A stretch of 64,000 nucleotides of DNA from Ramlibacter agri (GCF_012927085.1 NZ_JABBFX010000003.1:1116001-1180000), one strand, 5' to 3'; positions 53,161 through 63,097 are shown, counted from the stretch's first letter. The notes: generated from the letters alone by a model not told the origin. Numbers and translations: made by a program.

Positions 53161-53607
53161 ATGAACGCTCCCGCCTCCTCCTCCCCGGCCGCGGGCCGCG
53201 ACCAGGTACGCCCGGCCGACGGCTACGCGGGTGATGTCACTCCCGAACTGGCCTGCCGATGGTGGCAGGCCGGCGACGCCGTCCTGGTGGACGTGCGCAC
53301 CGATGCCGAACGCGAATGGGTCGGCTTCGTCCCCGGCGCCGTGCCGCTGGCCTGGAAGCAATGGCCCGGCATGCAGGTCGACGCCGCCTACGGCGAGCAC
53401 CTGCGCGCCGCCGTCCCGGCCGGCAAGAAAGTGGTGCTGCTGTGCCGCAGCGGCGTCCGCTCCATCGCCGCGGCCAAGGCCGCCGCCCAGGCCGGTTTCG
53501 AGGCCTACAACATCCTCGAAGGCTTCGAAGGCGACACCGACGAAGAAGGCCACCGCAACCGCAAGGGCGGCTGGCGCCTGCGCGGCCTGCCCTGGCGGCA
53601 GAACTGA
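53161..53607 (+). CDS. Rhodanese-like sulfurtransferase
   Basis: Single-domain rhodanese, 148 residues. It has [22 protein letters not shown] and the active-site loop [13 protein letters not shown] with the catalytic Cys, then [21 protein letters not shown]. No signal peptide is present, so it is cytoplasmic. The longer C-terminal tail ([16 protein letters not shown]) is frequent in betaproteobacterial members. Sulfur acceptor unknown. Confidence 0.9.
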   Translation: MNAPASSSPAAGRDQVRPADGYAGDVTPELACRWWQAGDAVLVDVRTDAEREWVGFVPGAVPLAWKQWPGMQVDAAYGEHLRAAVPAGKKVVLLCRSGVRSIAAAKAAAQAGFEAYNILEGFEGDTDEEGHRNRKGGWRLRGLPWRQN

Positions 53608-53630
53608 ACTCCTCTCCTGAAAGCGAACCC

Positions 53631-54857
53631 ATGGCAGTCAACCTGAGCGCGCCCAGCGCGGCCTCGCTGCACCCCGTGCCCGGCGTCTCCATCGGCGTCG
53701 CCGAGGCGAACGTCCGCAAGGCCAACCGCAAGGACCTCACCGTGTTCCTGCTGGAGCCGGGCGCTTCGGTCGGTGGCGTCTTCACCCAGAACCGCTTCTG
53801 CGCCGCCCCGGTGCAGGTGTGCCGCGAGCACCTGGCCAGCGGCGACATCCGCGCGCTCGTCATCAACACCGGCAACGCCAATGCCGGCACCGGCGAGGAC
53901 GGCCTGGTGCGCGCTCGCCAGACCTGCATCGCCGCCGCGCGCCTGCTGAACCTGGCGCCGGAACAGGTGCTGCCGTTCTCCACCGGCGTGATCATGGAAC
54001 CGCTGCCGGTGGACCGCATCGAGAAGGGCTTGCCGGCCGCCATCGACGACGCCCAGCCGCAGCACTGGCTGCGGGCCGCCGAAGGCATCATGACCACCGA
54101 CACCATCGCCAAGGCCTTCAGCCGCCAGGTGCAGGTGGACGGCGTGACCGTCACCGTCACCGGCATCAGCAAGGGCGCCGGCATGATCCGGCCCAACATG
54201 GCGACCATGCTGGGTTTCCTGGCCACCGATGCCCAGGTCGACGCCAGGCTGCTGCCGGCGCTGGCCTTCGAACTGGCGGAAGGTTCGTTCAACCGCGCCA
54301 CGGTCGACGGCGACACCTCCACCAACGACTCCTTCATTGTCATCGCCAGCAACAAGGCGAAGCACGCGAAGATCACTTCGCTGGACACGCCGGCAGGCCA
54401 GGCGCTGAAGGGCGCGATGCTGGAAGTGGCGCGCCTGCTGGCGCAAGCCATCGTGCGCGACGGCGAGGGCGCGACCAAGTTCATCACGGTCCGCGTCGAG
54501 GGCGGCAAGACCGGCGCCGAATGCCGCCAGGTCGCGTACGCCATCGCGCACTCGCCGCTGGTGAAGACCGCCTTCTTCGCCAGCGACCCCAACCTGGGCC
54601 GCATCCTGGCGGCGGTCGGCTACGCCGGCATCACCGACCTGGACCAGACGAAGATCGACCTCTACCTCGACGACGTGCACGTGGCCGTCGGCGGCGGCCG
54701 CAACCCGTCCTACCGCGAGGAAGACGGCCAGCGCGTGATGAAGCAGAGCGAGATTACCGTGCGCGTCGTCCTGGGCCGCGGCAATGCCGCCGACCAGGTG
54801 TGGACCTGCGACTTCAGCCACGACTACGTGAGCATCAACGCCGACTACCGTTCATGA
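53631..54857 (+). CDS. argJ: Ornithine acetyltransferase / amino-acid acetyltransferase ArgJ
   Basis: Moves the acetyl group from N-acetylornithine to glutamate (cyclic arginine pathway) and may also use acetyl-CoA. The 408-residue product has [23 protein letters not shown], and the self-cleavage motif [16 protein letters not shown], where the chain would split before Thr192 to give alpha and beta subunits. [11 protein letters not shown] and the final [15 protein letters not shown] are also typical. The stop overlaps the next ATG (ATGA). Bifunctionality cannot be decided from sequence. Confidence 0.96.
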   Translation: MAVNLSAPSAASLHPVPGVSIGVAEANVRKANRKDLTVFLLEPGASVGGVFTQNRFCAAPVQVCREHLASGDIRALVINTGNANAGTGEDGLVRARQTCIAAARLLNLAPEQVLPFSTGVIMEPLPVDRIEKGLPAAIDDAQPQHWLRAAEGIMTTDTIAKAFSRQVQVDGVTVTVTGISKGAGMIRPNMATMLGFLATDAQVDARLLPALAFELAEGSFNRATVDGDTSTNDSFIVIASNKAKHAKITSLDTPAGQALKGAMLEVARLLAQAIVRDGEGATKFITVRVEGGKTGAECRQVAYAIAHSPLVKTAFFASDPNLGRILAAVGYAGITDLDQTKIDLYLDDVHVAVGGGRNPSYREEDGQRVMKQSEITVRVVLGRGNAADQVWTCDFSHDYVSINADYRS

Positions 54858-55726
54858 CCGACAAGTTCGACACGCTGATCGCGCGCGCCATGACACTGCT
54901 CGATCGCCTCGAAGCGGTCCTGCCGCAACCGCTGTCCGCCCCCGACTGGAACGAGTCCATCGCCTGGCGCTATCGCAAGCGCGCGAGCGGCCATGGCGTG
55001 CTGGAACCGGTGCGCCACGTCGCCAGCATCGCGCTGGACGACCTGAAGGAGATCGAGCCGCAGAAGGAGAAGATCCAGCGCAACACGCTGCAGTTCGTGC
55101 AGGGCCACCCGGCCAACAACGTGCTGCTGACCGGCGCGCGCGGCACCGGCAAGTCTTCGCTGGTGAAGGCCTGCCTCAACGAGTATGCGAAGCAGGGCCT
55201 GCGCCTGATCGAGATCGACAAGGCCGACATGGTGGACCTGCCGGACGTCATCGACATCGTCTCCAGCCGGCCCGAGAAGTTCATGGTCTTCTGCGACGAC
55301 CTGAGCTTCGAGGAGGGCGAGCCGGGCTACAAGGCGCTGAAATCCATCCTGGACGGCTCGGTGGCCGCGGCCACGCCCAACGTGCTGATCTACGCCACCA
55401 GCAACCGGCGCCACCTGCTGCCGGAGTACATGAAGGAAAACCTCACCTACAAGCACACCGACGACGGCGAGGTGCATCCGGGCGAGGTGGTGGAAGAGAA
55501 GATCTCGCTGTCCGAGCGCTTCGGCCTGTGGGTGAGCTTCTATCCCTTCAGCCAGGACGAATACCTGCACATCTGCGCGACCTGGCTGGCGCACTTCGGC
55601 GTGCCAGCGGCGGAGATCGAAGCGGCGCGGCCCGAAGCGCTGGTGTGGGCGCTGGAGCGCGCCTCGCGCAGCGGCCGCGTGGCCTACCAGTTCGCGCGTG
55701 ACTACGCCGGACGGCATCACGCATGA
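54854..55726 (+). CDS. DUF815-family AAA-like ATPase
   Basis: Cytoplasmic P-loop ATPase of unknown role, 290 residues. It has Walker [10 protein letters not shown], Walker B-like [14 protein letters not shown], sensor-like [16 protein letters not shown] and the long [18 protein letters not shown] segment that marks the DUF815 group. It is coupled to argJ upstream and to mutT downstream through ATGA overlaps. No partner is evident from the context. Confidence 0.9.
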   Translation: MTDKFDTLIARAMTLLDRLEAVLPQPLSAPDWNESIAWRYRKRASGHGVLEPVRHVASIALDDLKEIEPQKEKIQRNTLQFVQGHPANNVLLTGARGTGKSSLVKACLNEYAKQGLRLIEIDKADMVDLPDVIDIVSSRPEKFMVFCDDLSFEEGEPGYKALKSILDGSVAAATPNVLIYATSNRRHLLPEYMKENLTYKHTDDGEVHPGEVVEEKISLSERFGLWVSFYPFSQDEYLHICATWLAHFGVPAAEIEAARPEALVWALERASRSGRVAYQFARDYAGRHHA

Positions 55727-56196
55727 CCGGGAAGCCGGTGCTCGTCGCCCACGGTGATCGTCCGCGTGAAGGCGGCCCGGATCGCAAGGAGGTCGAGGTC
55801 GCGGTCGGCGTACTCATTCGAGCGGACGGTGCCTTTCTGCTCACCTCGCGTCCCGCGGGCAAGGTGTACGAGGGCTACTGGGAATATCCCGGCGGCAAAG
55901 TGGAAGCCGGCGAGACGGTGGAACAGGCGCTGCGGCGCGAGCTGATCGAGGAGATCGGCGTCACCATTGGCGCCGTGCATCCGTGGAAAGTCGAGCGCGT
56001 CGACTATCCGCATGCGCTCGTGCGCCTGAACTTCTGCAAGGTCTACGAGTGGACCGGCGAACTGCACATGCACGAGGGGCAGCAGTACGCGTGGCAGCAG
56101 TTGCCGGTGACGGTGCAGCCCGTGTTGCCGGGGACGGTGCCGGTGCTTCAGTGGTTCGCCGAGGAACGCGGCTTCGAAGGGCCGACGCACTCCTGA
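55723..56196 (+). CDS. mutT: Nudix hydrolase, MutT-like
   Basis: Cytoplasmic Nudix pyrophosphatase that probably cleanses 8-oxo-dGTP. The 157-residue product has the full Nudix box [21 protein letters not shown] plus IG, preceded by [15 protein letters not shown]. An N-terminal extension of about 25 residues ([20 protein letters not shown]) is slightly longer than usual. It converges on yacG with 7 bases between. Position next to yacG-zapD-coaE is common for mutT in this order. Confidence 0.9.
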   Translation: MTGKPVLVAHGDRPREGGPDRKEVEVAVGVLIRADGAFLLTSRPAGKVYEGYWEYPGGKVEAGETVEQALRRELIEEIGVTIGAVHPWKVERVDYPHALVRLNFCKVYEWTGELHMHEGQQYAWQQLPVTVQPVLPGTVPVLQWFAEERGFEGPTHS

Positions 56197-56203
56197 CCCG
56201 GAA

Positions 56204-56410
56204 CTATTGTTCCTTCGGATCCCCGAAGGGCAGGTCGTCCGGCGGCGTCTCGTCGGGCATGCGAAAACTCTCGCTGGCCCACGCGCCCAGGTCCATGTTC
56301 TTGCAGCGCTCGCTGCAGAAGGGGCGGAAGGGATTGCTGGGCGCGTACACGCTGTCGCCGCTGCAGGCGGGGCAGCGCACGAGACGGGGCTTCGCGCTAC
56401 GGGTGGCCAT
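56204..56410 (-). CDS. yacG: DNA gyrase inhibitor YacG
   Basis: Small zinc protein that binds GyrB. The 68-residue product has the C-x2-C...C-x3-C zinc knuckle (RCPACSG, then [15 protein letters not shown]) and an acidic tail. ATG 56410 overlaps the zapD stop (ATGA). It is the last gene of the minus-strand pil-coaE-zapD run. Confidence 0.93.
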   Translation of the reverse strand: MATRSAKPRLVRCPACSGDSVYAPSNPFRPFCSERCKNMDLGAWASESFRMPDETPPDDLPFGDPKEQ

Positions 56411-57162
56411 CAAGCGCAGAGCGTCAGCTCGAAGGGGACGCTGTCGGTGCTGGGCACCATGCGCTCGCTGTCCTGCCGCATCAGGCGCACCGAGGCGATC
56501 AAGCGGTTGCCGCTGATTTCCGGCACCAGGCCCAGGGCCGGGTCGATGCGCAGGCGCAGCAACTGGAAGGTGCGGCCCTGCGGCAGGTTCTGCTGCAACT
56601 GGCCGCCGGTGGCGATCACCTTCTGCGGCATGCCGGTATCGCGCAGCAGCTTCAGCAGCAGGTGCAGGGCTTCGGCGGTCGGCCCCAGGGTGGAAGCCCA
56701 GCGCTCGAGGTCGGCGCGCCGTTCCTCGGCGGAATGGTGCTGCCAGGCGTAGTAGCCAGGCAGGTCGAATTCGCAGGTGCCCCCCGGGATGCTGGCGCGG
56801 CTGCGGATGCTCATGAGCCACTCGTTCTCGGTGAGCGGATGGCCGGCCTTGCCCGGGGTGCTGTTCAGGGCGCCGAAGCAGCGGTCGATGCGGGCGATGA
56901 TCTCGTCCAGCACCGCCTCGGACACGCCCGGGTTGCCGCGATAGGCATTGAGCATGCCCTTCTGCCGCTCGAGGTCCTTCATCGTGTCGGACTTCAGGTC
57001 GGCGCGCGCGGCGACGTCCATCACCTCGAAGATGGTGGACAGCGCGAAATGGTGGTCCAGCGGGTGGCTGCGGGGAATCAGCTCGCCCAGGCGGCGGAAC
57101 AGGTGTTCCAACCGCAGGTAGGTCCGGATGCGTTCGTTGAAAGGGTATTCGTAGAGGATCAC
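56410..57162 (-). CDS. zapD: Cell division protein ZapD
   Basis: FtsZ-binding factor that bundles protofilaments through the FtsZ C-terminal tail. The 250-residue product starts [22 protein letters not shown], the strongly conserved ZapD beginning, and has [25 protein letters not shown] 57162 was chosen over longer in-frame starts because of this. ftsZ is at 5042, far from this gene, as expected. Confidence 0.95.
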   Translation of the reverse strand: MILYEYPFNERIRTYLRLEHLFRRLGELIPRSHPLDHHFALSTIFEVMDVAARADLKSDTMKDLERQKGMLNAYRGNPGVSEAVLDEIIARIDRCFGALNSTPGKAGHPLTENEWLMSIRSRASIPGGTCEFDLPGYYAWQHHSAEERRADLERWASTLGPTAEALHLLLKLLRDTGMPQKVIATGGQLQQNLPQGRTFQLLRLRIDPALGLVPEISGNRLIASVRLMRQDSERMVPSTDSVPFELTLCA

Positions 57163-57202
57163 GCTCGGGCGGTGCGCTTGGGGCTGGCGGCGGCAGGCGC
57201 CA

Positions 57203-57805
57203 TCATAGCCCGAAGGATCGTGCCGCCTGTTCCACTTCGCTTCGCAATGCCGCCAGGGACAACCCTTCGTTGCAAACAACGAGGTCGGCCGCGGCCAGCC
57301 GCAGCGCGCGCGGCGCCTGGGCGGCGATGATGGCGCGCACCTGCTCCGGCGCCAGGGCGCTGCGGGCGACCACCCGCCTCACCTGGGTCTCCGGCTCGCA
57401 GTCGACCACCAGCACGCGGTCCAACTGCGCGCGCCAGCGGCCGGATTCCACCAGCAGGGGGATGTCGAACACGATGCAGGCCGCGCCTGCGGCCAGCGCG
57501 TTCCCGACCTGGCGCTCGATCTCCTGGCCCACCAGCGGATGGATGATGGCCTCGAGCTGCCGGCGCGCTTCGGGCTGCGCATAGGCGCGTTCGCGCATGC
57601 GTTCGCGGTCCAGCGCGCCGTCGGCGGTGACGAACTCCGGGCCGAACTGCACGCGAATCGCCGGGATCGCCAGCCCGCCCGAGGCCGTGGTGGCGCGCGA
57701 GATCGCGTCCGCGTCGACGGGCACGGCCCCGCGTTCCTGCAGCATGGCGAGCACCGTGCTCTTGCCGCTACCGATGCCACCGGTCAGGCCGATGCGGACG
57801 GCCAT
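57203..57805 (-). CDS. coaE: Dephospho-CoA kinase
   Basis: Last step of coenzyme A synthesis. The 200-residue product has the P-loop GLTGGIGSGKST at residues 6-17, DADAISR, HPLV and the acceptor region VFDIPLLVESG, then VDCEPETQVRRV. All key motifs are present. It begins 10 bases after pilD ends and is followed by zapD. Confidence 0.96.
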   Translation of the reverse strand: MAVRIGLTGGIGSGKSTVLAMLQERGAVPVDADAISRATTASGGLAIPAIRVQFGPEFVTADGALDRERMRERAYAQPEARRQLEAIIHPLVGQEIERQVGNALAAGAACIVFDIPLLVESGRWRAQLDRVLVVDCEPETQVRRVVARSALAPEQVRAIIAAQAPRALRLAAADLVVCNEGLSLAALRSEVEQAARSFGL

Positions 57806-57815
57806 GCTTTCTTCC

Positions 57816-58682
57816 TCAGTGCGAGCCGAAGGGGAAGGCGAAGGGCAGCAGGTCCGGCACCGCCGCCGGGCCCAGCACGAAGCACAGCATGCCGGCGCCG
57901 GCCAGGTAGGGGCCGAAGGGCATGGGGATGTCCTTGTTGGCGATCTTGCCCACGACCAGCAGCACGATGCCGAGCACGGCGCCGACGATGGAGGACAGCA
58001 GCACGATGGCCAGCAGGTATTCCGCTCCGAACCAGGCCCCCAGCGCGGCCAGCAGCTTGAAGTCGCCGTAGCCCATGCCTTCCTTGCCGGTGGCCAGCTT
58101 GAACAGCTGGAAGATCACCCAGAACACCAGGTAGCCCAGCGCAGCGCCCCACACCGCCGAAACCAGCGCCACGCCGGTGAAGCCCACCGCCGAAGCGAGC
58201 AGGCCCAGCCACAGCAGCGTGTAGTTGAGGTCGTCGGGCAGGATCTGGGTGTCGAAGTCGATCAGGAACTGGCAGATCAGCAGCGCCGCGAAGGCCGCCC
58301 AGGCCGCCGCGTGCAGCGTGAAGCCGAAGCGCCAGCCGCACAGCGCGAACAGGGCAGCCGTCACCAGCTCCACGACCGGGTAGCGCATGCCGATCCTGGT
58401 GCCGCATTGCGAGCACTTGCCGCGCAGCACCAGGTAGCTCAGCACCGGGATGTTCTCGTACCAGCGGATCTGGTGGCCGCACTGGCGGCAGCGCGAGCGC
58501 GGCGTCACCAGGTTGAAGGTGTCGGTCTCGGCGACCGGCTGGCCGGTGAAGTCCGCGGCTTCCGCGGCCCATTGCCGCTCCAGCATCTTGGGGAAGCGGT
58601 AGATGACGACGTTGAGGAAGCTCCCCACGAGCAGGCCGAAGACGCCGGCCAGCGCGGCGTCGAGCACGAAACCATCCAGCAT
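57816..58682 (-). CDS. pilD: Type IV prepilin peptidase/methyltransferase PilD
   Basis: Inner-membrane aspartyl peptidase that cuts and methylates type IV prepilins and type II secretion pseudopilins. The 288-residue product has GLLVGSFLNVVIYR, two Cys pairs of the cytoplasmic zinc region (CRQCGHQIRWYENIPVLSY and CSQCG), the first Asp in LIDFDTQILPDDL, and GMGYGDFKLLAALGAW with the GxGD Asp. About eight membrane segments. ATG 58682 overlaps the pilC stop. Confidence 0.96.
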   Translation of the reverse strand: MLDGFVLDAALAGVFGLLVGSFLNVVIYRFPKMLERQWAAEAADFTGQPVAETDTFNLVTPRSRCRQCGHQIRWYENIPVLSYLVLRGKCSQCGTRIGMRYPVVELVTAALFALCGWRFGFTLHAAAWAAFAALLICQFLIDFDTQILPDDLNYTLLWLGLLASAVGFTGVALVSAVWGAALGYLVFWVIFQLFKLATGKEGMGYGDFKLLAALGAWFGAEYLLAIVLLSSIVGAVLGIVLLVVGKIANKDIPMPFGPYLAGAGMLCFVLGPAAVPDLLPFAFPFGSH

Positions 58683-59896
58683 CAGACCACCGAACCCAGC
58701 TTGAAGATAGGCAGGTACATCGACACCACGATGCCGCCGATCAGGCCGCCCAGGAACACGATGATGATCGGCTCCATCAGGCTCGAGAGGCCGGCCACCA
58801 TGTCGTCCACTTCCGCTTCGTAGAAGTCGGCCGCCTTGCCCAGCATGTGGTCGATGGAGCCGGATTCCTCGCCGATCGCGCACATCTGCAGCACCATCGA
58901 CGGGAACACGTTGGCGTTGGACATCGCCGCGGTCAGGCTGGTGCCGGTGGACACCTCCTGCTGGATCCGCGCCGTGGCGGTGGCGTACACGGAATTCCCG
59001 GAGGCGCCGCCCACGGAGTCCAGCGCTTCCACCAGCGGCACGCCGGCGGCGAACATGGTGGCCAGCGTGCGGGTCCAGCGGGCAATGACCGACTTGTAGA
59101 CCAGGTCGCCGAACACCGGCAGCTTGAGCATCAGGCGGTCCATGAAGGCCTGCATCTTCTCGTTGCGCCTCCAGGCCTGCATGAAGAAGTACAGGCCGCC
59201 ACCCAGGCCGCCGAAGATCAGCCACCACCACTTCACGAAGAACTCGGACAGGGCGATCACGAACAGCGTGGGCGCGGGCAGGTCGGCGCCGAAGGAGCTG
59301 AACACCTCCTTGAACGCCGGGATCACGAAGATCATGATCACGGACACCACGACGAAGGCCACCACGACCACCGAGATCGGGTACATCAGCGCCGACTTGA
59401 TCTTGGACTTGATCGCCTCGGTCTTTTCCATGTAGGTGGCCAGGCGGTCCAGCAGGCTTTCCAGGATACCGGCCGCTTCACCGGCTTCCACCAGGTTGCA
59501 GTACAGGCTGTCGAAGTACAGCGGGTACTTGCGGAACGCCGCCGACAGCGACGTGCCGGTCTCGACGTCGGTGCGGACGTCGTTCAGCAGCTTGGTGACG
59601 CTGGCGTTGGCGTTGCCGCGGCCCACGATGTCGAAGGCCTGCAGCAGCGGCACGCCGGCCTTCATCATGGTCGCCAGCTGCCGGGTGAAGATCGCGATGT
59701 CCTTCGGCTTGATCTTCTTGCCGGAGCGCATGCGGCGCTTCTTGATCTTGGACGGCGTCACGCCCTGCCTGCGCAGGGACGACATGACCTGGTTCTCGCC
59801 CGCGGCGCGCGTCTCGCCGCGCACCTGCTTGCCGTTGCGATCCCGACCTTCCCATTCGAAAACGAACTCGGTGATCTTCGTTGTTGCCGTAGCCAT
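58682..59896 (-). CDS. pilC: Type IV pilus assembly platform protein PilC
   Basis: Polytopic inner-membrane platform of the type IV pilus. The 404-residue product has duplicated GspF/PilC domains with LATMMKAGVPLLQAFDIVGRGN and LATMFAAGVPLVEALDSVGGASGN, and three membrane helices (VVVVAFVVVSVIMIFVIPAF, FVKWWWLIFGGLGGGLYFFMQAW, PIIIVFLGGLIGGIVVSMYLPIF). Sits between pilB and pilD as in many betaproteobacteria. The pilin gene itself is elsewhere. Confidence 0.96.
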   Translation of the reverse strand: MATATTKITEFVFEWEGRDRNGKQVRGETRAAGENQVMSSLRRQGVTPSKIKKRRMRSGKKIKPKDIAIFTRQLATMMKAGVPLLQAFDIVGRGNANASVTKLLNDVRTDVETGTSLSAAFRKYPLYFDSLYCNLVEAGEAAGILESLLDRLATYMEKTEAIKSKIKSALMYPISVVVVAFVVVSVIMIFVIPAFKEVFSSFGADLPAPTLFVIALSEFFVKWWWLIFGGLGGGLYFFMQAWRRNEKMQAFMDRLMLKLPVFGDLVYKSVIARWTRTLATMFAAGVPLVEALDSVGGASGNSVYATATARIQQEVSTGTSLTAAMSNANVFPSMVLQMCAIGEESGSIDHMLGKAADFYEAEVDDMVAGLSSLMEPIIIVFLGGLIGGIVVSMYLPIFKLGSVV

Positions 59897-59934
59897 GGGG
59901 GCTCCTCTTACGACTCTCTCGTTTTATTCGTGCG

Positions 59935-61671
59935 TCACGACTCGTTCGTGCAGGCCAGCACTTCCTCGAGGGATGTGAGGCCCTGCTTGACCTTGTGCAG
60001 GCCCGATTCGCGCAGGCTGCGCACGCCTTCCTGCTTCGCCTGCTTCGCGATCTCCAGCGCGCTGCCGTCGGCGAGGATGATGCGCTGCATGTCCTCGCTG
60101 ATCGGCATCACCTGGTAGATGCCCACCCGGCCCTTGTAGCCGTTGTTGCAGGCGCTGCAGCCCACGGGGTGGTAGGGCGTCCAGCTGCCGTCGACGTCTT
60201 CCTCCTTGAAGCCCGCGTCCAGCAGCGTCTCGTAGGGGATGTCCATCGGCTTCTTGCACTGGACGCACAGGCGGCGCGCCAGGCGCTGCGCCGTGATCAG
60301 GATCACGGACGAAGCGATGTTGAAGGGCGCGATGCCCATGTTGCGCATCCGGGTCAGCGTGGTCGGCGCGTCGTTGGTGTGCAGCGTGGACATCACCAAG
60401 TGGCCGGTCTGGGCGGCCTTGATGGCGATGTCGGCGGTTTCCAGGTCCCGGATTTCGCCCACCATGATGATGTCCGGATCCTGGCGCAGGAAGGCCTTCA
60501 GCGCCACCGAGAAGGTCAGGCCCGCCTTGTCGTTCACGTTCACCTGGTTCACGCCAGGCAAGTTGATTTCCGCCGGGTCTTCCGCGGTGGAAATGTTCAC
60601 GCCCGGCTTGTTCAGCAGGTTCAGGCAGGTGTACAGCGACACCGTCTTGCCGGAGCCCGTGGGCCCGGTTACCAGGATCATGCCGTAGGGGCGGCCGATG
60701 GCCTCCATCAGGCGTTCCTTCTCCTCGGGCTCGTAGCCCAGGGCGTCGATGCCCAGCCTGGCGGAGCTCGGGTCGAGAATACGGATCACGATCTTCTCGC
60801 CGAACAGCGTCGGCAAGGTCGAGACCCGGAAGTCGATGACACGGTCGGCGCTGACCTTCAGCTTCATCCGGCCGTCCTGCGGCACCCGCTTCTCGGAGAT
60901 GTCCATGCGGGAGATCACCTTGATGCGGGAGGCCAGCTTGTCCTTGATCGCGGCCGGCGGCGAGGCGATCTCGCGCAGCTCGCCGTCGATGCGGAAGCGG
61001 ACGCGGTAGGTGTGCTCGAAGGGCTCGAAGTGCAGGTCCGACGCGCGGGCGCCGATGGCGTCCAGCAGCATCTTGTGCAGGAACTTGACGACCGGCGCGT
61101 CGTCGACGTCGGAGACGGCGCCCTGGTCCTCCTCCTGGTTCGTCGTGTCCATGCTGGACTCGTCGAACTCGAAGTCGTCGCCGATGATGCTGTCCATCGC
61201 CTCCGAGGTGGAGGTGCCGACGGCCTCGACCATCTTGGTCAGCTTGTCGTACTCCGCGATGATCCAGTCCACGCCCATCTGGGTGGCGAACTTGATCTTC
61301 TCGGCGGCCTGCTGGTCCGACGGGTCGGCGGTGGCGACGATCAGGCGGTTGTTGCGCTTGGACAGGACCACCACGCGGAAGTCCTGGCTGATCCGGCCAT
61401 CCAGGAGGCCTTTGGGCAGGCGCTGGATGTCGAGGGCGTCCAGGTCCAGCAGCGGCGCGCCGAAGGCGGCCGACATCGTGTGGGCGAGGTCGGCGGCGGA
61501 GACGGCGCCGGTGCCGGTGAGCTCGGCGATGAAGCTGATGCGCTTGGTCTGGGCCTTGCGGTAGATCTCTTCGGCGGACTTCTGCCCCAGCTTCCCGGCG
61601 GAAATGAGGGCGCGCGCGAGGCCCGGCAACGCTACGGCTGTGGCTTCAGTGGCGGGATCGACGGCGGCCAT
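59935..61671 (-). CDS. pilB: Type IV pilus extension ATPase PilB
   Basis: Cytoplasmic hexameric motor for pilus assembly. The 578-residue product has an N-terminal GspE/MshEN domain, Walker A GPTGSGKT (Lys342), Asp box and Walker B (QDPDIIMVGEIRD), His box STLHTNDAPTTLTRM, and the four-Cys zinc site CVQCKK and CSACNNGYKGRVG. A Glu/Asp-rich linker (FEFDESSMDTTNQEEDQG) separates the N domain. The first gene of pilBCD, probably driven from the promoter at 61694-61722. Confidence 0.96.
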   Translation of the reverse strand: MAAVDPATEATAVALPGLARALISAGKLGQKSAEEIYRKAQTKRISFIAELTGTGAVSAADLAHTMSAAFGAPLLDLDALDIQRLPKGLLDGRISQDFRVVVLSKRNNRLIVATADPSDQQAAEKIKFATQMGVDWIIAEYDKLTKMVEAVGTSTSEAMDSIIGDDFEFDESSMDTTNQEEDQGAVSDVDDAPVVKFLHKMLLDAIGARASDLHFEPFEHTYRVRFRIDGELREIASPPAAIKDKLASRIKVISRMDISEKRVPQDGRMKLKVSADRVIDFRVSTLPTLFGEKIVIRILDPSSARLGIDALGYEPEEKERLMEAIGRPYGMILVTGPTGSGKTVSLYTCLNLLNKPGVNISTAEDPAEINLPGVNQVNVNDKAGLTFSVALKAFLRQDPDIIMVGEIRDLETADIAIKAAQTGHLVMSTLHTNDAPTTLTRMRNMGIAPFNIASSVILITAQRLARRLCVQCKKPMDIPYETLLDAGFKEEDVDGSWTPYHPVGCSACNNGYKGRVGIYQVMPISEDMQRIILADGSALEIAKQAKQEGVRSLRESGLHKVKQGLTSLEEVLACTNES

Positions 61672-61693
61672 GGACGGTGTTGTTCAACGTATG

Positions 61694-61722
61694 GATACAA
61701 GACTTCCCAGAATGGAAGTCAA
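61694..61722 (-). promoter_or_regulatory. Putative pilB promoter containing a dyad
   Basis: On the minus strand TTGACT (61722-61717) and TGTATC (61699-61694) are 17 bases apart, 22 bases upstream of the pilB ATG. Between the hexamers GACTTCC (61701-61707) and GGAAGTC (61714-61720) form a perfect 7-base dyad with a 6-base centre, a possible operator. Further copies of the half-site occur at 61792-61798 (GGAAGTC) and 61840-61845 (ACTTCC). Confidence 0.45.
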
Positions 61723-61861
61723 TTGCGATCATCCCGAAAAGCCGAGGTGGTGTAAACGATCGAGTGGCTTATGGGGGGCGAGCAGTTGGTAGGAAGTCAC
61801 GCCTTGGGGGATGATGCACCCGTTTGGCAATGGCTTGTTACTTCCGGCGTGGCGGATGCCG

Positions 61862-61895
61862 CAAAAAGAAACGGCCCGCCGAATGGCGGGCCGTT
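61862..61895 (-). terminator. Rho-independent terminator after tRNA-Pro
   Basis: On the minus strand AACGGCCCGCC and GGCGGGCCGTT (61895-61885 and 61880-61870) form a perfect 11-bp stem with a 4-base loop. The T-rich sequence TCTTTTTG follows. It ends the ispB / tRNA-Pro transcript before pilB. Confidence 0.88.
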
Positions 61896-61907
61896 CATGA
61901 GGATTCC

Positions 61908-61984
61908 TGGTCGGGGTGAGAGGATTCGAACCTCCGGCCTCTACGTCCCGAACGTAGCGCTCTACCAGGCTAAGCTACACCCCG
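61908..61984 (-). tRNA. tRNA-Pro (anticodon CGG)
   Basis: A 77-base minus-strand tRNA with acceptor CGGGGTG / CACCCCG, discriminator A and an encoded CCA (TGG at 61908-61910). The anticodon loop is TTCGGGA, giving CGG, which reads CCG Pro. The T loop has GGTTCGAATCC. It lies 30 bases after ispB and is followed by a terminator; no separate promoter was seen, so it may be transcribed with ispB. Confidence 0.97.
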
Positions 61985-62014
61985 ATTTTCTGCGACTGCG
62001 TCGCTGCTGATTAC

Positions 62015-62998
62015 TCAGTTGCGTCGCTGCAGCAGTGAAGCCGCTAATTGTACCAGAGCTGTGGCGTGTTCATTTCGCGGCAGCAAATTTGCAGCTTCGA
62101 TCGCGCGTTGCGCTTCGGCCGCCGCGGCTTCCTGCGCCACTTCGAGCGAACCCGTTTCGCGCACGATGGCCACGATGCGATCGAGTTCGCCCACGGCGCT
62201 TTCCTCGATGGCGTGGCGGATCACCGCGCGCTGCTCCTCGGTGCCGCGGCGCATGGCTGCAATCAGGGGCAGCGTGACCTTGCCTTCGCGCAGGTCGTCG
62301 CCGAGGTTCTTGCCCAACTCTTCGACTTCGCCCGCGTAATCGAGCACGTCGTCGATCACCTGGAACGCGGTGCCCAGCGCCTGGCCGTAGGTGGCGCAGG
62401 CCTCTTCGATTTCGCGCGGCGCGCCGGCAAGCACGGCGCCCAGGCGCGCGCTGGCTTCGAACAGCTTGGCGGTCTTGGAGCGGATCACCTGCAGGTAGCC
62501 CGCCTCGTCGAGGTTGGGGTCGTGCATGTTCATCAGCTGCATGACCTCGCCCTCGGCGATCACGTTGGTGGCTTCGGCCAGGATCTCCATCACGCGCATG
62601 TCGTGCGCGTCCAGCATCATCTGGAAGGCGCGCGAATAGAGGAAGTCACCCACCAGCACGCTGGCCGGGTTGCCGAAGGACTGGTTGGCGGTGGCGCGGC
62701 CGCGGCGCAAGGTGGAGTCGTCCACCACGTCGTCGTGCAGCAAGGTCGCGGTGTGGATGAACTCCACCACCGCGGCGAGGTTGAAGCGCTGGAAGCCCTG
62801 GTAGCCCAGCGCGCCGCATACCAATAGCAGCAGGGCGGGGCGCAGCCGCTTGCCGCCGGAGGAGATGATGTAGCGCGAGACCTGGCCCACCAGCGGCACG
62901 CCCGAGTCCAGGCGCTGGCCGATGACGGCATCGACCTCTCGCATGTCTGCGGTGATCAGGGAAAGTACGGAGGATGCGCTTGGGGAGGAGTCGGTCAA
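62015..62998 (-). CDS. ispB: Polyprenyl diphosphate synthase (octaprenyl type)
   Basis: Makes the all-trans side chain of ubiquinone. The 327-residue product has the first Asp-rich motif LLHDDVVDDSTLRRGRAT, the second QVIDDVLDYAG, GGKRLRPAL, and KTAKLFEASARLGA. These fit the trans-prenyltransferase family and IspB length. The start is taken as TTG 62998, which gives the usual N terminus; the first Met would be residue 19. Chain length is not decided by sequence alone. Divergent from rplU. Confidence 0.92.
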   Translation of the reverse strand: MTDSSPSASSVLSLITADMREVDAVIGQRLDSGVPLVGQVSRYIISSGGKRLRPALLLLVCGALGYQGFQRFNLAAVVEFIHTATLLHDDVVDDSTLRRGRATANQSFGNPASVLVGDFLYSRAFQMMLDAHDMRVMEILAEATNVIAEGEVMQLMNMHDPNLDEAGYLQVIRSKTAKLFEASARLGAVLAGAPREIEEACATYGQALGTAFQVIDDVLDYAGEVEELGKNLGDDLREGKVTLPLIAAMRRGTEEQRAVIRHAIEESAVGELDRIVAIVRETGSLEVAQEAAAAEAQRAIEAANLLPRNEHATALVQLAASLLQRRN

Positions 62999-63068
62999 AA
63001 CAAGGCCTGCTTTTGCGCAGGATTATAGGAAGGGCCTACGGCCCCGCTGGCCCGGCCCGGGCGCTGTC

Positions 63069-63097
63069 TTGTGAGCAGTCACCAACTATGCTATAAT
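63069..63097 (+). promoter_or_regulatory. Sigma-70 promoter of rplU-rpmA
   Basis: TTGTGA (63069-63074) and TATAAT (63092-63097) are separated by 17 bases, the best promoter match in the window. Predicted start is near 63104, leaving a leader of about 65 bases before rplU. Confidence 0.85.

Noticed and set aside
61908..61984. tRNA-Pro as a possible integration site of a mobile element.
   Set aside because: No integrase, direct repeat of the tRNA 3' end or foreign base composition is seen on either side; ispB and pilB are ordinary neighbours.
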